A DNA stretch of 64,000 bases from Amaranthus tricolor (taxonomy: Eukaryota > Streptophyta > Magnoliopsida > Caryophyllales > Amaranthaceae), in the NCBI RefSeq assembly GCF_026212465.1, contig NC_080049.1:19244036-19308035 (forward strand). The letters run 5' to 3'. Below are positions 25,920-38,600 of this stretch, one piece after another. Position 1 is the stretch's first letter; every line of letters starts with the position of its first letter. Position numbers and translations under genes: made by a program. The notes beneath the pieces are model-generated. The model was not told the DNA's origin. It made no database searches and was given only the letters and a program-made list of their open reading frames with translations.

Positions 25920-26515
25920 GTTTTAAATTTTCCAGATTTCTTCTTCCTCTTCATTCCAGTTCACGACATTTACACCTCACAAGTTCTCCTTCGTTTTTCC
26001 TCCATTAAAATCACATTCAATCCTTCAACTAAAGTCATCAAATTCGAAGTTGGTACCACTAATTAGTTCTATAATCTTCCTACATCAAATTAAGGTTTTT
26101 TTTTTCTAATTTTTTTCAATTTTCGGAAAATTAGGGTTTAGTGAATTTTAATCAACTTTCACATTAATGTAGGTTCATATACTTGCAATTTACTAATTGT
26201 TGTTGATCTTCAGCTTATTGAGGTACGTTTTTATTTGGTGTTGTTGTTGAATTGTTGCAATTGTTGCAATTTACGAATTTAGTATTTGTTGTTGAATTTT
26301 AAACTTTTCTATTTGGTTTTGATTTTAAAATGTATGTCATGTATAGTGGTCATTTAGACTTAAGTTCTACGAATATGTCGAATGTAGTTATTATTTGCCT
26401 TGATCTTCATAATTAATATTTTGTTCGAGAATTTGTTGTTGAATTTAAAATGTGTAGTGGTAATATATTTATGAACATGATGGTGATATTGATTTTGTAT
26501 TGTGTTGTTGTAGAA

Positions 26516-28845
26516 ATGGATTCATTTCGTGTGACTGTTGTATGCTTTTGGAATGGTTCAATTCGATCAACTAGTAACAATGTTAAGTATGTTGGGGGAA
26601 GACGTAAACTGTTTGCATGCAATTCATACATGGATTTGAATGAATTTAAACATTTTATATGCTCTAGGATTGGCATTGACACTACAAGAAGTACTGTCAA
26701 TTTAAGTTTTAAGTACAATCTTAGTGGAGATTTGTTAGCTTTTCCGCTTGAGGATGAGGAGGCTATAGATGCAATGTGGGTATATTCAAGGTCTACCCCT
26801 AGTCCTTCTTTAGAGTTATATGTAGAAGAGGTACCCCTAGGAAATGAAGATATCAATGTTGTAGAAACAAATGCATTCATGAATATAACTCCTTCTGCTC
26901 CTTCTCATACGCCCTTCCCTACCCAAGAAACCCAAAATCTCTTTATGCCATCTTCCTCTTATTCTTCTAATGAACCCAATCAAAGTCAATTTCAAGTCAC
27001 AAATGATGATACTTGTAACTTATAAGATACAAATGAGCCTTGGGATGATGTTATAAGTGAGAGTAATGAATTCGTTGAAGCTCCTTCTGAGGATGATGTG
27101 GGTGTTGACGAGGAGGCTCTAGCTAATGACATGACTTTAGGAAACATTCCAACAATCGTTGCCCCTACACCCTATGCACTGGTTCCCCCTCTAGATGAAC
27201 ACATTGAGGACAACTCTTGGAGGTCTTGGGATTGTGATACAACCTACACCGACGAAGGAAAGTTTCAAAAGGGTATGATGTTTGATAACAAGGATGCCTT
27301 GTTGGACGCTGTTAGATTGTATCATATTCGTACGAACGTTGAGTACCGAGCTAAGACTTCAAATCAAACCGTGCTCACCTTGAAGTGTAAGAGAGGGTGT
27401 GGTTGGAGGCTTAGGGCTAGAAAGAGCTCCTATTCACCATCATGGGAGATTGTTACATATAAGGGGAAGCATGGGGGGTGTGTATTAAGTACTGAAAATG
27501 TGTCAGCTGGACACATTCATTTGACGTCTTCCGTGATTAACAATGTTATTAGAAGTTGTGTTGCTCAAGACCCATCAATTAAGGTCTCTGTCGTGCGTCA
27601 AATGGTGAAAGACCAATTTGGTGTCGAAGTGACCTATAAGCGGGCATGGTGTGCTAAACAGCAAGCCCTTCTATCCATCTATGGTACATGGGAAGATTCT
27701 TATCCTCTTCTTCCACGCTTCTTGAAGGCACTGCAAGTTTCAAACCCCGGGACCGTAGTTGAGTGGTTCTTTAAGGAAGATAATGATGTCGGTGTCTATG
27801 TCCGTCCTAGTATTAGAACTTTCCAACGCGTGTTCTGGGCTTTCCAACCTAGTATTGAGGGATTCAAGTATTGCAAACCCGTTATTGCCATTGACGGAAC
27901 ACATTTGTATGGTAAGTATCGCCATACGTTGTTGACTGCAATTGCCCAAGATGGGAACAAGGGAATCTTCCCGCTTGCCTTTGCTTTGGTCGAAAAAGAA
28001 TGCATAGCCGCTTGGTCTTGGTTTATGGCGTGTGTTCGTAAGCATGTGATGCATAGTCCAGGGTTATGCGTTATTTCCGGTAGGCATGCGGGCATTCTAG
28101 CAACCATGGAGGAGCCGGAATGGCAACCTCCAAACGCCCATCATAGGTTTTTCTTGCGGCATTTGTTAAGCAACTTCAATCGTCAAATGGGTAATCTGAA
28201 GCTGAAGAAAATGTATGGTAGGACTGCAGAACAAAGACAACCAAATAAGGTCGTCGAGGGATTAAAGGCCATTGGTGTTGCTAACCGAGAGGCTCTTTTT
28301 TGGATTGATCAAGTTGGTGATATGTGCAAATGGTCAATATGTCATGATGGAGGATATAGATACGGTGTTACTAATACCAACTTAGCGGAAGTTTTCAACA
28401 ACGTGATGAAGGGTGTACGTTTCTTGCCCATAACTACTCTTGTGGAGTTCGCCTTCTATCGTGTTAATGATTACTTTGTTAAAAGACGGGAGAACGCAAA
28501 TGCATGGCTAATTGGGGGAAGTAAGTACACTTCACACGCCACTAAAATTATCACCCGTAACACCGAGAAGGCAAACTACCATGAGATCATCGCTTTTGAC
28601 TACAGACGAGGCCTTTTTCAAGTTAAGACTGGACGCGGTAATACAGGATCCGCTAAGGGTGGTAACATTCAAAGAGTGGATATGAGAGACATGAAATGCA
28701 CTTGTAACAAACCCTTCATATATCACTTACCTTGCTCTCATGTTCTTGCCGTATGTATTAAACGACACTTATCCTACGAGCGTTTTGTGGACTCCTGCTA
28801 CACGACCCAGAGCTATGTCGACACTTATCCTACGTTGCTTGATGC
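26516..28845 (+). pseudogene. MULE (mudrA-type) transposase of element 2, interrupted
   Basis: The start MDSFRVTVVC at 26516 follows an acceptor-like gttgttgtag. The N-terminal PB1-like region runs to 27022. A TAA at 27023-27025 interrupts, and the same frame resumes and stays open from 27026. Then come a MuDR zinc-finger domain (LTLKCKRGCGWRLRARKSS), the catalytic core with first Asp in PVIAIDGTHLYGKYRH, and a SWIM finger (CTCNKPFIYHLPCSHVLAVC). The second catalytic position reads VISGRHAGIL where element 1 and the family have VISDRH: Asp to Gly. The open frame continues into the PMD segment with no stop between them. Confidence 0.85.
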
Positions 28846-30170
28846 GCCATGGGAGGTCATCTCCGGGTACAGTTGGGGTTCGGCAGCCCTAGCGTATCTG
28901 TACAGGAGACTTTGTGAAGCTTCCCGGAAGAACGTAAAGGAGATCACTGGGCCCCTGATTATTCTACAGGTAATACTAAGTTTACATGTTACCGTTTTGT
29001 TTTATTTATTATATATTTTTGTATCTCTTTTACTTATAATGGTAATTCATAGCTTTGGGCATGGGAGCATGTTCTCATTGGTCAACCGATGAGGAGTGTG
29101 GGACGTGGTGCATTTGCGCCACCACTGCTTCCTCCCCCGCATGTGCCATATAGATCGCGATGGTCCTTTGAAAGACGAACAAGGACCCACACTGGATCGG
29201 GCGTGGGGTTCTACCGCGATCAACTCGATCTACTACGTGCTGACCAGGTAACAACTTCACCACAACTTGTTTTATAAGTATCACATTGAGTAATTTATTA
29301 ATCGAATTTTCACGTTTAGTTTCTATGGGACCCTTACCCCCCTGAGGCATACGCTGCATTGCCTCAGCACTCGGGCATATTTTCAGGGGCGTGGAGAGCA
29401 TCTGTACCTCTTATCTGCTTCGACATAGTCGAAGTGCATCTCCCTGAGCACGTACTGCGCCAATTTGGGATGGTACAGGTCATCCCACCTCCATGTGACA
29501 CAGAAGCGGAGCTCCACCACTCTCGTAAGGGTCGGGAACCCAAGAACTGGCTAGAGGTCAACTGGCGCCATGTCGCTCGTTGGGAGCACAGGTTAGAGCT
29601 GCTGGCCCAAGGTGCATTGATCGACGCTGCAGACGCACCTACTACGGCGGATTACATGCCGTGGTTCCTCTCCATTACTCGTCGATGAATGACACCACGA
29701 GGTATCATGGCGGCATCCCAGTACACTCCCACAGCACCGACGATGACACACTTTGTAAGTATTCTTCAACATTGATTATTATCCATACAACTTACACTTT
29801 AAACATTTCATTAATACTTAAGTCTTACTGCAGGCACAGGGCATTGCATCAGTCATCAGCTCCTCCCAAGAGGAGCCCGTACGGGAGATTGCCCAAGGCA
29901 TACTCCGAGGGACGCAGTTTCAACAATTCATTCCGGAATTGACTGCGCCCGACATCACTATGTACGAGTGCGGTTCATCACCTCATCATGCCGACGTTCA
30001 TCTTGAGGAGGTTGACTTAACGTGCCCGGACTACGGTGCCGGGTCCTCACAGGGTGCCACATCATCACACTATCAATCCCCTCCCCTACCGAGCGTCATG
30101 CGACTGCATCTTACTATCGTAGGAGGCGTCGTAAACCGTCACGATTAGACAGGGTACAGGAGGAGGATTA
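28846..30170 (+). pseudogene. C-terminal half of plant mobile domain gene in MULE 2
   Basis: The block SGYSWGSAALAYLYRRLCEASRK follows directly on the transposase, so the N-terminal half of the PMD is gone. Exons: to 28969; 29052-29248 (LWAWEHVLIGQP to YRDQLDLLRADQ); 29319 to about 29755 (PLICFDIVEVHLPEHVLRQFG, DYMPWFLSITRR); and from 29834 (AQGIASVISSSQEEPV). A TGA at 29686-29688 stands where the family pattern suggests Trp, as the frame continues as MTPRGIMAAS. The last exon ends either in frame at 30146 or, after a 1-base shift, in a basic tail YYRRRRRKPSRL. Not a functional PMD gene as read. Confidence 0.75.
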
Positions 30171-31311
30171 GCATTACAATAGTGTTTGTATATTTTGAAG
30201 ATTAGTGACATTTTGTATATATTCAACACTTGTACATATTCAGAATTTGTAACATATTGACTTTTGTGTATACTTTGTAATATATGTGTACATGTATATA
30301 TTTTAATCGTATTATCAAACGTTTATTATCAATGAAATGATGTTAAGTACTCAGACTTTTCGGCGATGAATCATTCCGCCAAGAATGTAGTATGAATTTA
30401 ATCAAAAACAAACAACCAATCATATTCAAATAGGGATGTTGCTATCGGACATTCAACACAATTGCAATCATGTTCAACAAATTCATATCAAATTACATAC
30501 TTCATTCATTAAGTTAAACTACCGTCGCTGACTAAGAAGGCTTCTTAAACTTTCTCATAATCCTTTCAGTCTCTTCTTTCCTATGCGCCATATCATCCAT
30601 TTGTCTCTTTAGATTAAATACCTCATCTTTGAGCTCTTTTTTTTTCCTTTTCAAGCCGTATTATTAAGTCTCTCTGCCATTTTGTACCCTCCGGAGCAAT
30701 CCATCTAAAGTATGTGCATCATAATCCGTCAACCAAGTAGAAAGGGCAAGCAATAAATTCACGCCCTGGATCAAAGTCGCTCCAATCTGTATTAATCTCA
30801 ACTTCATAACCACAATCCCAAAGCTCTTCAATACAATGCTCCTTTGACATCTACATAATACATATAACATAGTAACGTAAGTGAACTTTCAAAAATTATA
30901 TTAACATTTAAAAATTAAAAGTAAAACTAACATAATACATAATGTTACCTTTAGAAATTAAGAGAAGAAGAATGATGTAGAATTGATATAATGAAGTATG
31001 GAAAATAATGGAGCTATTTACAGAACATCATTACAACGGCTATTTTCAAGTTCCTAACGGCTATTTTTCTAATTAACAACGGCTACTTTACTTCATAAAA
31101 AAAAATTAAAAAGCCTTAGTCGCTGTTAGTAACAGCGACTAAGGCTTTTTAATTTTTTTTTTTTCCTTCTTTCGCTGTTACTAACAGCGACTTAACCAAA
31201 GCTCTGATCTGGACGTACGAACGCTTATTTTGGGAAATAAGTTTTCACGAAGCTTATTTTGGAAATTAAGTTGTTCAAAAGTCTTATTTTTTTCACTTCC
31301 TCTGCCTGTGG

Positions 31312-32450
31312 TGTTAAGCTTATTTTTGCTAAATTACAAAACTTTAATTTATTTTTAGACAAAAAAAAAACATAGCCATGTCCACAGCATCACGTTCATG
31401 GATATTCTTAGTATAAATAAATGCTATGACCATAGATATATAAAATAGATCCAACTAAATTATTATTGAACCTAAACAAAATGTAATAAATGGGGTCCAA
31501 TAATAAAATCATCAAGACTAAAAGCCCACGCAAATTAATGAAAGATAGTCAAGAAAATTTTAACAGCTACTCTCTTTGGAGACCGTCTTTTAAGAGACGT
31601 ATTTCAAGCTCAACCCATTAACGATTAATGCCTACTTACCATATTCTTAATGTCTAATTACATTATCCTTACTGCTTACTTATCGTATCCTTATGCTTAC
31701 TTTTAATACCTTAAATGTCTACTCACATCATTCTTAATGTCTACTTATAATATTTTTATATTATTTTGTTAAAATTACTTATTTGTTTCAAACTTTCAGA
31801 TACTCGGTGCTAAGATTTCGATCAAATTTGACCCGATTTTTCCGAGTTTTACAATTGAGTTATTTTTAGGTAATGAGTTACAATTTCTAGATTATATAAT
31901 CCACTAATTTCCAATAGGATTTTCAAGTGCTAAAATACGCTCACCAACACATGCAACTAAACGGAAAAAGTGCTAAAATTTCAATTTTGATGGAGCTGCA
32001 ACCATTAACAAACCAAAGCTCTAAAACAATTATATAGTACTTCGTGTATATAACTGATATTTGTGAAAATGCAAATAACATACATAAATCACCTTTTAAA
32101 AATTCATTACAATATGTCAATATTGTTATTTGTACCAAACATGCATTATTCCCCATTTAAGAACTTATCATGTTATAATGTATCACTATCAATTACAATT
32201 ACAATTACAAGTATATAGGAAGGAAGGATGTATAAAGTCATGAATTGAGTTTCCCACTTCAACGACACCGCGCACGGCAAAGAAACAGACTCCACTATAA
32301 AGATCGATACATCTTTTCATGAACCAAGAGATTTTGAGAATGAACAGAACCAAAATGTAGAAGCAAGAAAAGAAAATATTAGTACTAGTACGAACCAAAA
32401 CTTCATTCTTTTCCCTCCTCGGGTTATTGACAGTTGACACTATCAAAATA
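31312..32450. other. Intergenic region between MULE 2 and MIC60
   Basis: No gene. 31590-31790 holds a diverged short-period repeat (recurrent cttaatgtctac and cttacttatc) and a small inverted repeat around 31575-31610 (gaccgtctttt...agacg). The rest is AT-rich. The last 200 bases may belong to the MIC60 3' UTR. Confidence 0.4.
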
Positions 32451-32679
32451 AACGCGTTTTACTCTGCTAATCTACACAAAACTCATTATCATCCATTACA
32501 ATATGCCTGTAGGATGTAATGGAATGATCCATCAATCTCTTTATTCTGTTTTTGTTAAGTTGGTCTCCCAAAAATGAAAAGAAACCTGTTTTACAAAATG
32601 ATTTGATATCTTTCAAAAGGTAGATTTTCCCATACTTTTTGGGGGGAGAGCGGGTTCAACACTTACACAAGGCGAGACT

Positions 32680-35600
32680 TCAAGTAAGGCTGATAGAAGC
32701 AGCATAACACTGAACAAGAACCAAAGCTTGCTCAGCGATGGCTCTGTTTCTGGCTCTTTTCACCCAATCATTCACAAGTTCAGTGGCTTTGCTACCTTTA
32801 ACACCATTCTCAAGCACATCTGCTGCCTCTCTGAGATTTCCTTGGGTTATTAGGCTCTCGACTTTGTTTAGCACGGATTCAATACCATCTCCGGATTCAT
32901 CAGTTTCCTTGACCTAAAATTTAAGGATTTAAAAAAAAAACATCATGAGTAGTATCATAGCGAGATTCTTCCTTCATCTTTTTCCTTGTTGTTTCAAGTT
33001 CCCCTTTAGTGGCTTGACTATATCTTGAGTAGTAATTATTCAATGTAAAGAATTCACACCTTTAAAAAGGATGCTACATGAGCCAAGGAGTGTGCCAAAA
33101 TACCGCCACCGCTTGGAGGAATTAAGCTGAAGTGCCGCAAATTCCCTTTCAAGGCTTTGAACTGTAAAAGGAAAACCAACAAAAAATCGAGCAACAAAGG
33201 TAATTTTAACTTTCAAAAGAAAAGAAAGCATGCAAAGCACACAGCTGGTAGCTCCACCCAGAATCACTAATAGATCCAAAAGGCAAAAGGACAAGTCTTG
33301 GTGAAACTTGCCTTCTGATTTAATTGTAGGATTGTATCACTGCCATGAAGTCGTACATCTTCTGGAATACTTGATAGCGCCAACTGCAATAATGAGTCCT
33401 TATCGACATTTTCAATGTATACTTGCAGTGCATCTAACTCTGACTGAACAGGCAACCCGTTTGAGAGTGCATCTTCCAAAGCAAGCGCACCCTGAACATG
33501 AAAAAATGTGTTGTTTCAAGACCTTGGAAACATATAATTTTGAAACAATATATGAAACAAAATCCAAGTTGAAACCATCTTCCTCCTTCCACCAGAACGC
33601 AACAAAAAGGGAAAGTTATTAAGGAAGCAGAATAATCAACACAATTACCAAAGCAAGTTTGTGAATGGAGTGAGTCTGACGAGCCTCTTCTGATCGTGCA
33701 TAAAATGCCATACACAGAGCATTTATCTGCAAAAGTGCTTTAGTTAAAATGTATAAATAGCTGCTACACCAAGGTATTAGAACAACAGAGACCTCTCGAT
33801 AACCCTTACAAGCAGAAAAAAAAAGATAAACTTCCAGCTAATCCGTCACCAGTAAGCCATAGTGAATTTTACATAAACTGGAATCAAAATACATTGTCTT
33901 CAAGATGCCTAATAACTGCCTGTCCACATACCGCTGACAGCTTCCAGTTTTTCATTTTTAGGTTTTCAAAGTTAGAGAACAGAATACCTGAAGCTTGTTC
34001 CGGTTTCCAAAAACTTGTTTTTAGTTTTCAAAACTTACAGTGATAGAGAAAAAATGAGTTTTCCAAACCAGGTTTTAATAATTGACATCACAGGACTTTA
34101 TAGTTGAATTCAGTGACTTTGATAGTTTGATGAGAATCCCTAGGATTCTAGTATGACATTGCAATTTGTAGTGCAATAGATCAACTCTACCACTGAAACC
34201 GGAAAAGCTCTAATGGACAGTTAAGTACACAATGTTAAAACTTAAAAAGTAATAGTAATGAAATTTCATGTAGTTTTGCTAGGATAATCATAATCTGCTA
34301 TGAGAAAATATTTTGGATACTTGGTTTAAGAAAGAGTAAAATAGGTAATTGCCATGTTAGGAAAAACTTGGAGAATAAGTTAGATTAAGAGGGGGGTTTA
34401 TTATAAATAAGGGGAAGTAGGGAGTAATTTATTATCATGAAAATTGTTAGACAAATAGTGGGTGAGTTTATCCTCATTTGGGGATATTGCAAGCATCTCA
34501 AATAGCTTGTTCTATTTTTTGTTATTTTACTTTTAGGGTTATAATCTTTTTTTGTGCACCCACAATATAATTTCACTTTTTTCCTTTTATTATTTTATTT
34601 CTATTTTACTGTTTTAGTTCAATTAATCAGTTCATAGCATAATCACAAGTAAAGGTTCATGCTCCTGCTTGTCCAACTCCAATAATTTCTTTACTTTATT
34701 TTCATCCATTACCACTTGGTTAATTGATATTAGGTGATCATGAAAACTTGTGAAGAATAATTTGAAAATAGTGCATCCCTTTGCCTACGGTTCATTCCTA
34801 AATTGGCCATAATAGTGCATCCCTTTGCCTTGAGGAAAGGGAATGAGAAGAGAATTCAAGAAACAAAGGATGAAAAGTTCAACCTAAAGTCCTACAAAAT
34901 GACATATAGGGTCCATCATGACAACAGTTTATTGATCACTTGAATTCACCATGATTTTAGTCAATATGATCCCAAAGTAACTAGTTTCTAAAGAAAATTT
35001 CATTATCAGGATTGGCACCAAACAAGGATTACTTTATGTGTTTATCAGCTTCATAGATTCAGGAAATTCAATATAAAAACCTCATAGAAGTATCCAGGCC
35101 TTGCGGATTAGAAAAAAGTTTTACTTTTAAAGTGGAACCTTAAGTTGCTATGTGTAAAAAGTGGATCCTTGATGCAAGCACAAACCAATACAATAGTGAA
35201 ATACAGAGGTTAAAGGCACATTACATACATTTAGATTTGCTTCAGCCATCTTCTCAATCTGCGCTGCCTTTTCTCGTGCAATTGCTGCAGCAAGTTCAGC
35301 TTTTGCAATGTCCTGAGCTTCTTTCGCCTTTGACTCTGCTTCTTTTTCCTGCAATGTAAATAAAAGAACCCAATAACAGAAACTGAAAATGCTTCAAATC
35401 TCTACAATGAAAATGCACTAATCAAATTATACTTGCACCTTTTCTTCTAGTTCCTTCTTCAGTCTCTCTTCAGCCCTTTCCTGAAGAGACTTGAGGGCTG
35501 CAGCAGCTTTTGCTCTTTCTTTCTTTATCTCCTATAGATCAGGATAGCATCAAGAGTAAGAACGTTGAAGCTTCCAATTTAGTACTGAACATGTAGAAAG

Positions 35601-38600
35601 TAGACAGATTGGAAGATATCTTTCCAGCATCAAATGGAAAGTCATGCAGCCATGATCTATCATTGAGAAAAAGAGCTAACAATGCGAAAGACTTAATATC
35701 AATAATATGGTGTTGGCTACATAATCCAAAATAATTGTAATAAACACAAATTATTTGACCATATCTGATACTAATAATAATACCTAATACTAATCTAATA
35801 CTAACAAAAGTCAAGTTCAAAGATCAGCAATATGTATTCTCCCCCTCCATTTATTCTTATATGTCGTCATATGCTCCTACAAAACCCAATTCTTCATGTC
35901 ATTCTTCACTCTTATTTTGCACAAATTTTTTACCTATCCTTCTTTTAAGCTCCTCAAAATTCAAAACCTTCTACTCTTTTTCAGATTGGTGAACTTTTCG
36001 GTCTTCTCTGCACATGACAAACCAAACATAGATAAATTTCACTCCTTTTTCTGTCAAAAAATACTACTCAAAGGCCTTTTTTATGTCTTCATCTTGAAAC
36101 AAATCCTATAGTGTTTGTCCACTCACTCATCTTAACATACGCATCTCAAGTACACTCCTCTTCCTACAATGGTCTCCTCTAAAAACCTAACATTCTGACT
36201 CATAGAGTAATAATGATCTAATGGTGGTCGATACACATTTCCCTTCAACCATGGCACGCCTTGATTGCATACTACTTTGTCTTTAGCTATCCGTTTGAGC
36301 CACTAACACTAAATCATATGGTTAACATCTTAATCAATGACTATTTACTTAGGAAAACTAAGTCACGGGTACTCTTGTCTTTGACTCAATTCAAACTCTT
36401 TTGATTCTAACGTATATCTCCACATCTCTAGCTTAGGATTTTCATCTCTTATTTCATCCACTAGTACGATTGCATTAACAAACAACATGGACCATGAAGC
36501 ATCTCTCTAAATAGATCTTTGTAACTCATCTAGAATCATTGCAAACAAGAAAGGGCTTAAAGTAGTAGACCAATTGCGAGGGTCTGGAGCGGGTCTGGCC
36601 AGACCCGGACCCGGACCCTATTTTTTTTTGGATCCAGACCCGGATCCGGACCCTAAGGGTCCAAAATTTTCAGACCCGGACCCAGACCCTACGGGTCTGA
36701 CAGGGTCTAGGGTCCTTAATGGGTCTTATACAAAGCCTCTTTGATTTGTCAAAATTGAACCTTTTTCGAGTTTTTTTGTATTTTTGTAAGCAACTTATTA
36801 TCGTATTACTAATACTTTTTCGAGTCCATGAAATTCAAATACAAAATATATCGCATTACCATATAATTAGATTATATCCCGTCAACAAAATTGTTTGAAT
36901 AAGTTACCATATCTTGAACATTTCTGAACAAGAAGGATATGAAAATAGAGCAAAGCAGTCAGTGGAAGACCAACACTGTAATCTCAGTAAGAGGAGGCAA
37001 CGCAAGGCTTATAAAAGTAAATAATTGAGAATGAGAATGGCCCACTCCCACGCCCATCCATTCATAATATCATAATTCAAAAATATAAAATTTAAAATAA
37101 AGTTTAGGGTCCGGGTCCGGGTCCGGGTCTTCACCTTAGGACCCGGACCCGTCAAAAAAAATTTGGATCCAGACCCGGACCCGGATCCGACGGGTCTCAA
37201 AAATTAAGACCCAGACCCTTATAAAAGGGGTGGGTCCGGGGCGGGTCCTACAGGGTCCTGGACCCATGACCATCCCTAATCACTCCACATGTCTGAACAT
37301 TGTTTTGTGCTTTCTCATATATAGCGTAGACTATACTCATATACTTACGTGCAAGGTTGTCAAGATCGCAATTCTAATTTAGATGGAAAGTGGCTCACAA
37401 AATCGGATCATAAGATTGGATCGTAGGATCGACCGATCCTACAAATGTTACATATTTAAAACATTGTACTTATTTATGATTATTGTTATGTCATTTTTAT
37501 TGTATAAACATTTAAACATACCAAGTACATATAACTTGGAGATTGTACATATCATTTTCATCATTACTTAACCATTAATGAAATTTAAAGTAAAACACGC
37601 AATAAAGTTTTCAACTAAGAGACTACAAAATGCTTAATACATATGACTTAGAATTCAAAGAACAAATTTTAAAGCAATTAAAAAGTACATTTTACAAAGA
37701 AATACTAGATACAAATAACTCAATCATCGTATCCAAAGCTTCCATCACTTCCTACATCTCAAAGAAATACCAGAAGAAGACATTATGATTTAAGTTCGGG
37801 AAATTGCAAAATAATAAACATCATTCAAGAACTTCAAACTAGCAAAATTTAGTCGAGCTTTATATCTTAAATTCTCAATTACTGTTCAACTTTTAATATA
37901 CAAATTGACTAACAATGAGAAAATAAATTGCAAAATAACTAACATCATATTAAGATTGAACAATAAAACAAGTAAACAATTAAAAAATTCAGAAAAAAAC
38001 GTATAGGTAGAAAAATACAGGGACTTCAATCAAAGCACCAAAATATCAAATAATCAAGTGATAAAGCAATATGAATTAAAGAAGTAACTAACAAATCCAT
38101 TTAAAAGCGTAAAGGTAGAAAAATACCTTAAAATGTCCCTAAAGTTTGAATTTGACCATCAATTAATGGAGAAAAAAAAGCGACAAGGAGGCTAAAGAGG
38201 CAGACGAAGAAGAGAGCTTGAGAGTTGAGAAAGATTTTGTTGAAGAAGCAGCCAAGTAGACGAAGAAGATGAAGGTCAAAAGGTGGTTTTGATTTTTGAA
38301 GCAGTCGAAAATGGGGATTGGGGAAAGAAAGGGGGAAAAGGTTTAGAATATGAGGGATAGTGGGAAATTAAATTGGACAGGGCCGAAAATGGAAAAATAT
38401 AAGTTTTTTTTAACTCATTTGCAGAATCGGTGGAATCTTCCAAGAATCGCGATTCTACCGATCTTATGGGCGATCCTATGCAACTTCAACTTTGTAGACG
38501 ATCCAACTCATGGGGTAGGATCTGGATCGTAGAGTCGTGTGATTCTACGATCTGAATCACGATATTAATAACTCTGCTTACGTGGCACACTTTTACCTCT

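Larger units (their letters stand above)
25686..31302 (+). mobile_element. Mutator-like element 2 with PMD gene, 5617 bp, complete ends
   Basis: Perfect 9-bp target duplications tgcctgtgg at 25677-25685 and 31303-31311 flank the element. It begins gaaaatttgaaaaaac and its right end reads the same way in reverse complement. The inverted repeats extend about 130 bases outside a palindromic block (shared aaaataagc, gtcgctgttagtaac). Genes run rightwards: transposase, then PMD segment. Several inactivating changes are visible, so it is a non-autonomous copy today. Confidence 0.9.

Noticed and set aside
27740..28107. Two minus-strand frames of about 104 codons
   Set aside because: Antisense shadows of the MULE 2 transposase.
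32189..32446. 85-codon minus-strand frame downstream of MIC60
   Set aside because: No recognisable domain and it lies beyond the clear MIC60 stop; treated as intergenic or 3' UTR.
33040..33294. 84-codon minus-strand frame over MIC60 exon 11
   Set aside because: Wrong frame for the exon; the other frame gives the conserved FKALKGNLRHFSL block and joins neighbours in phase.
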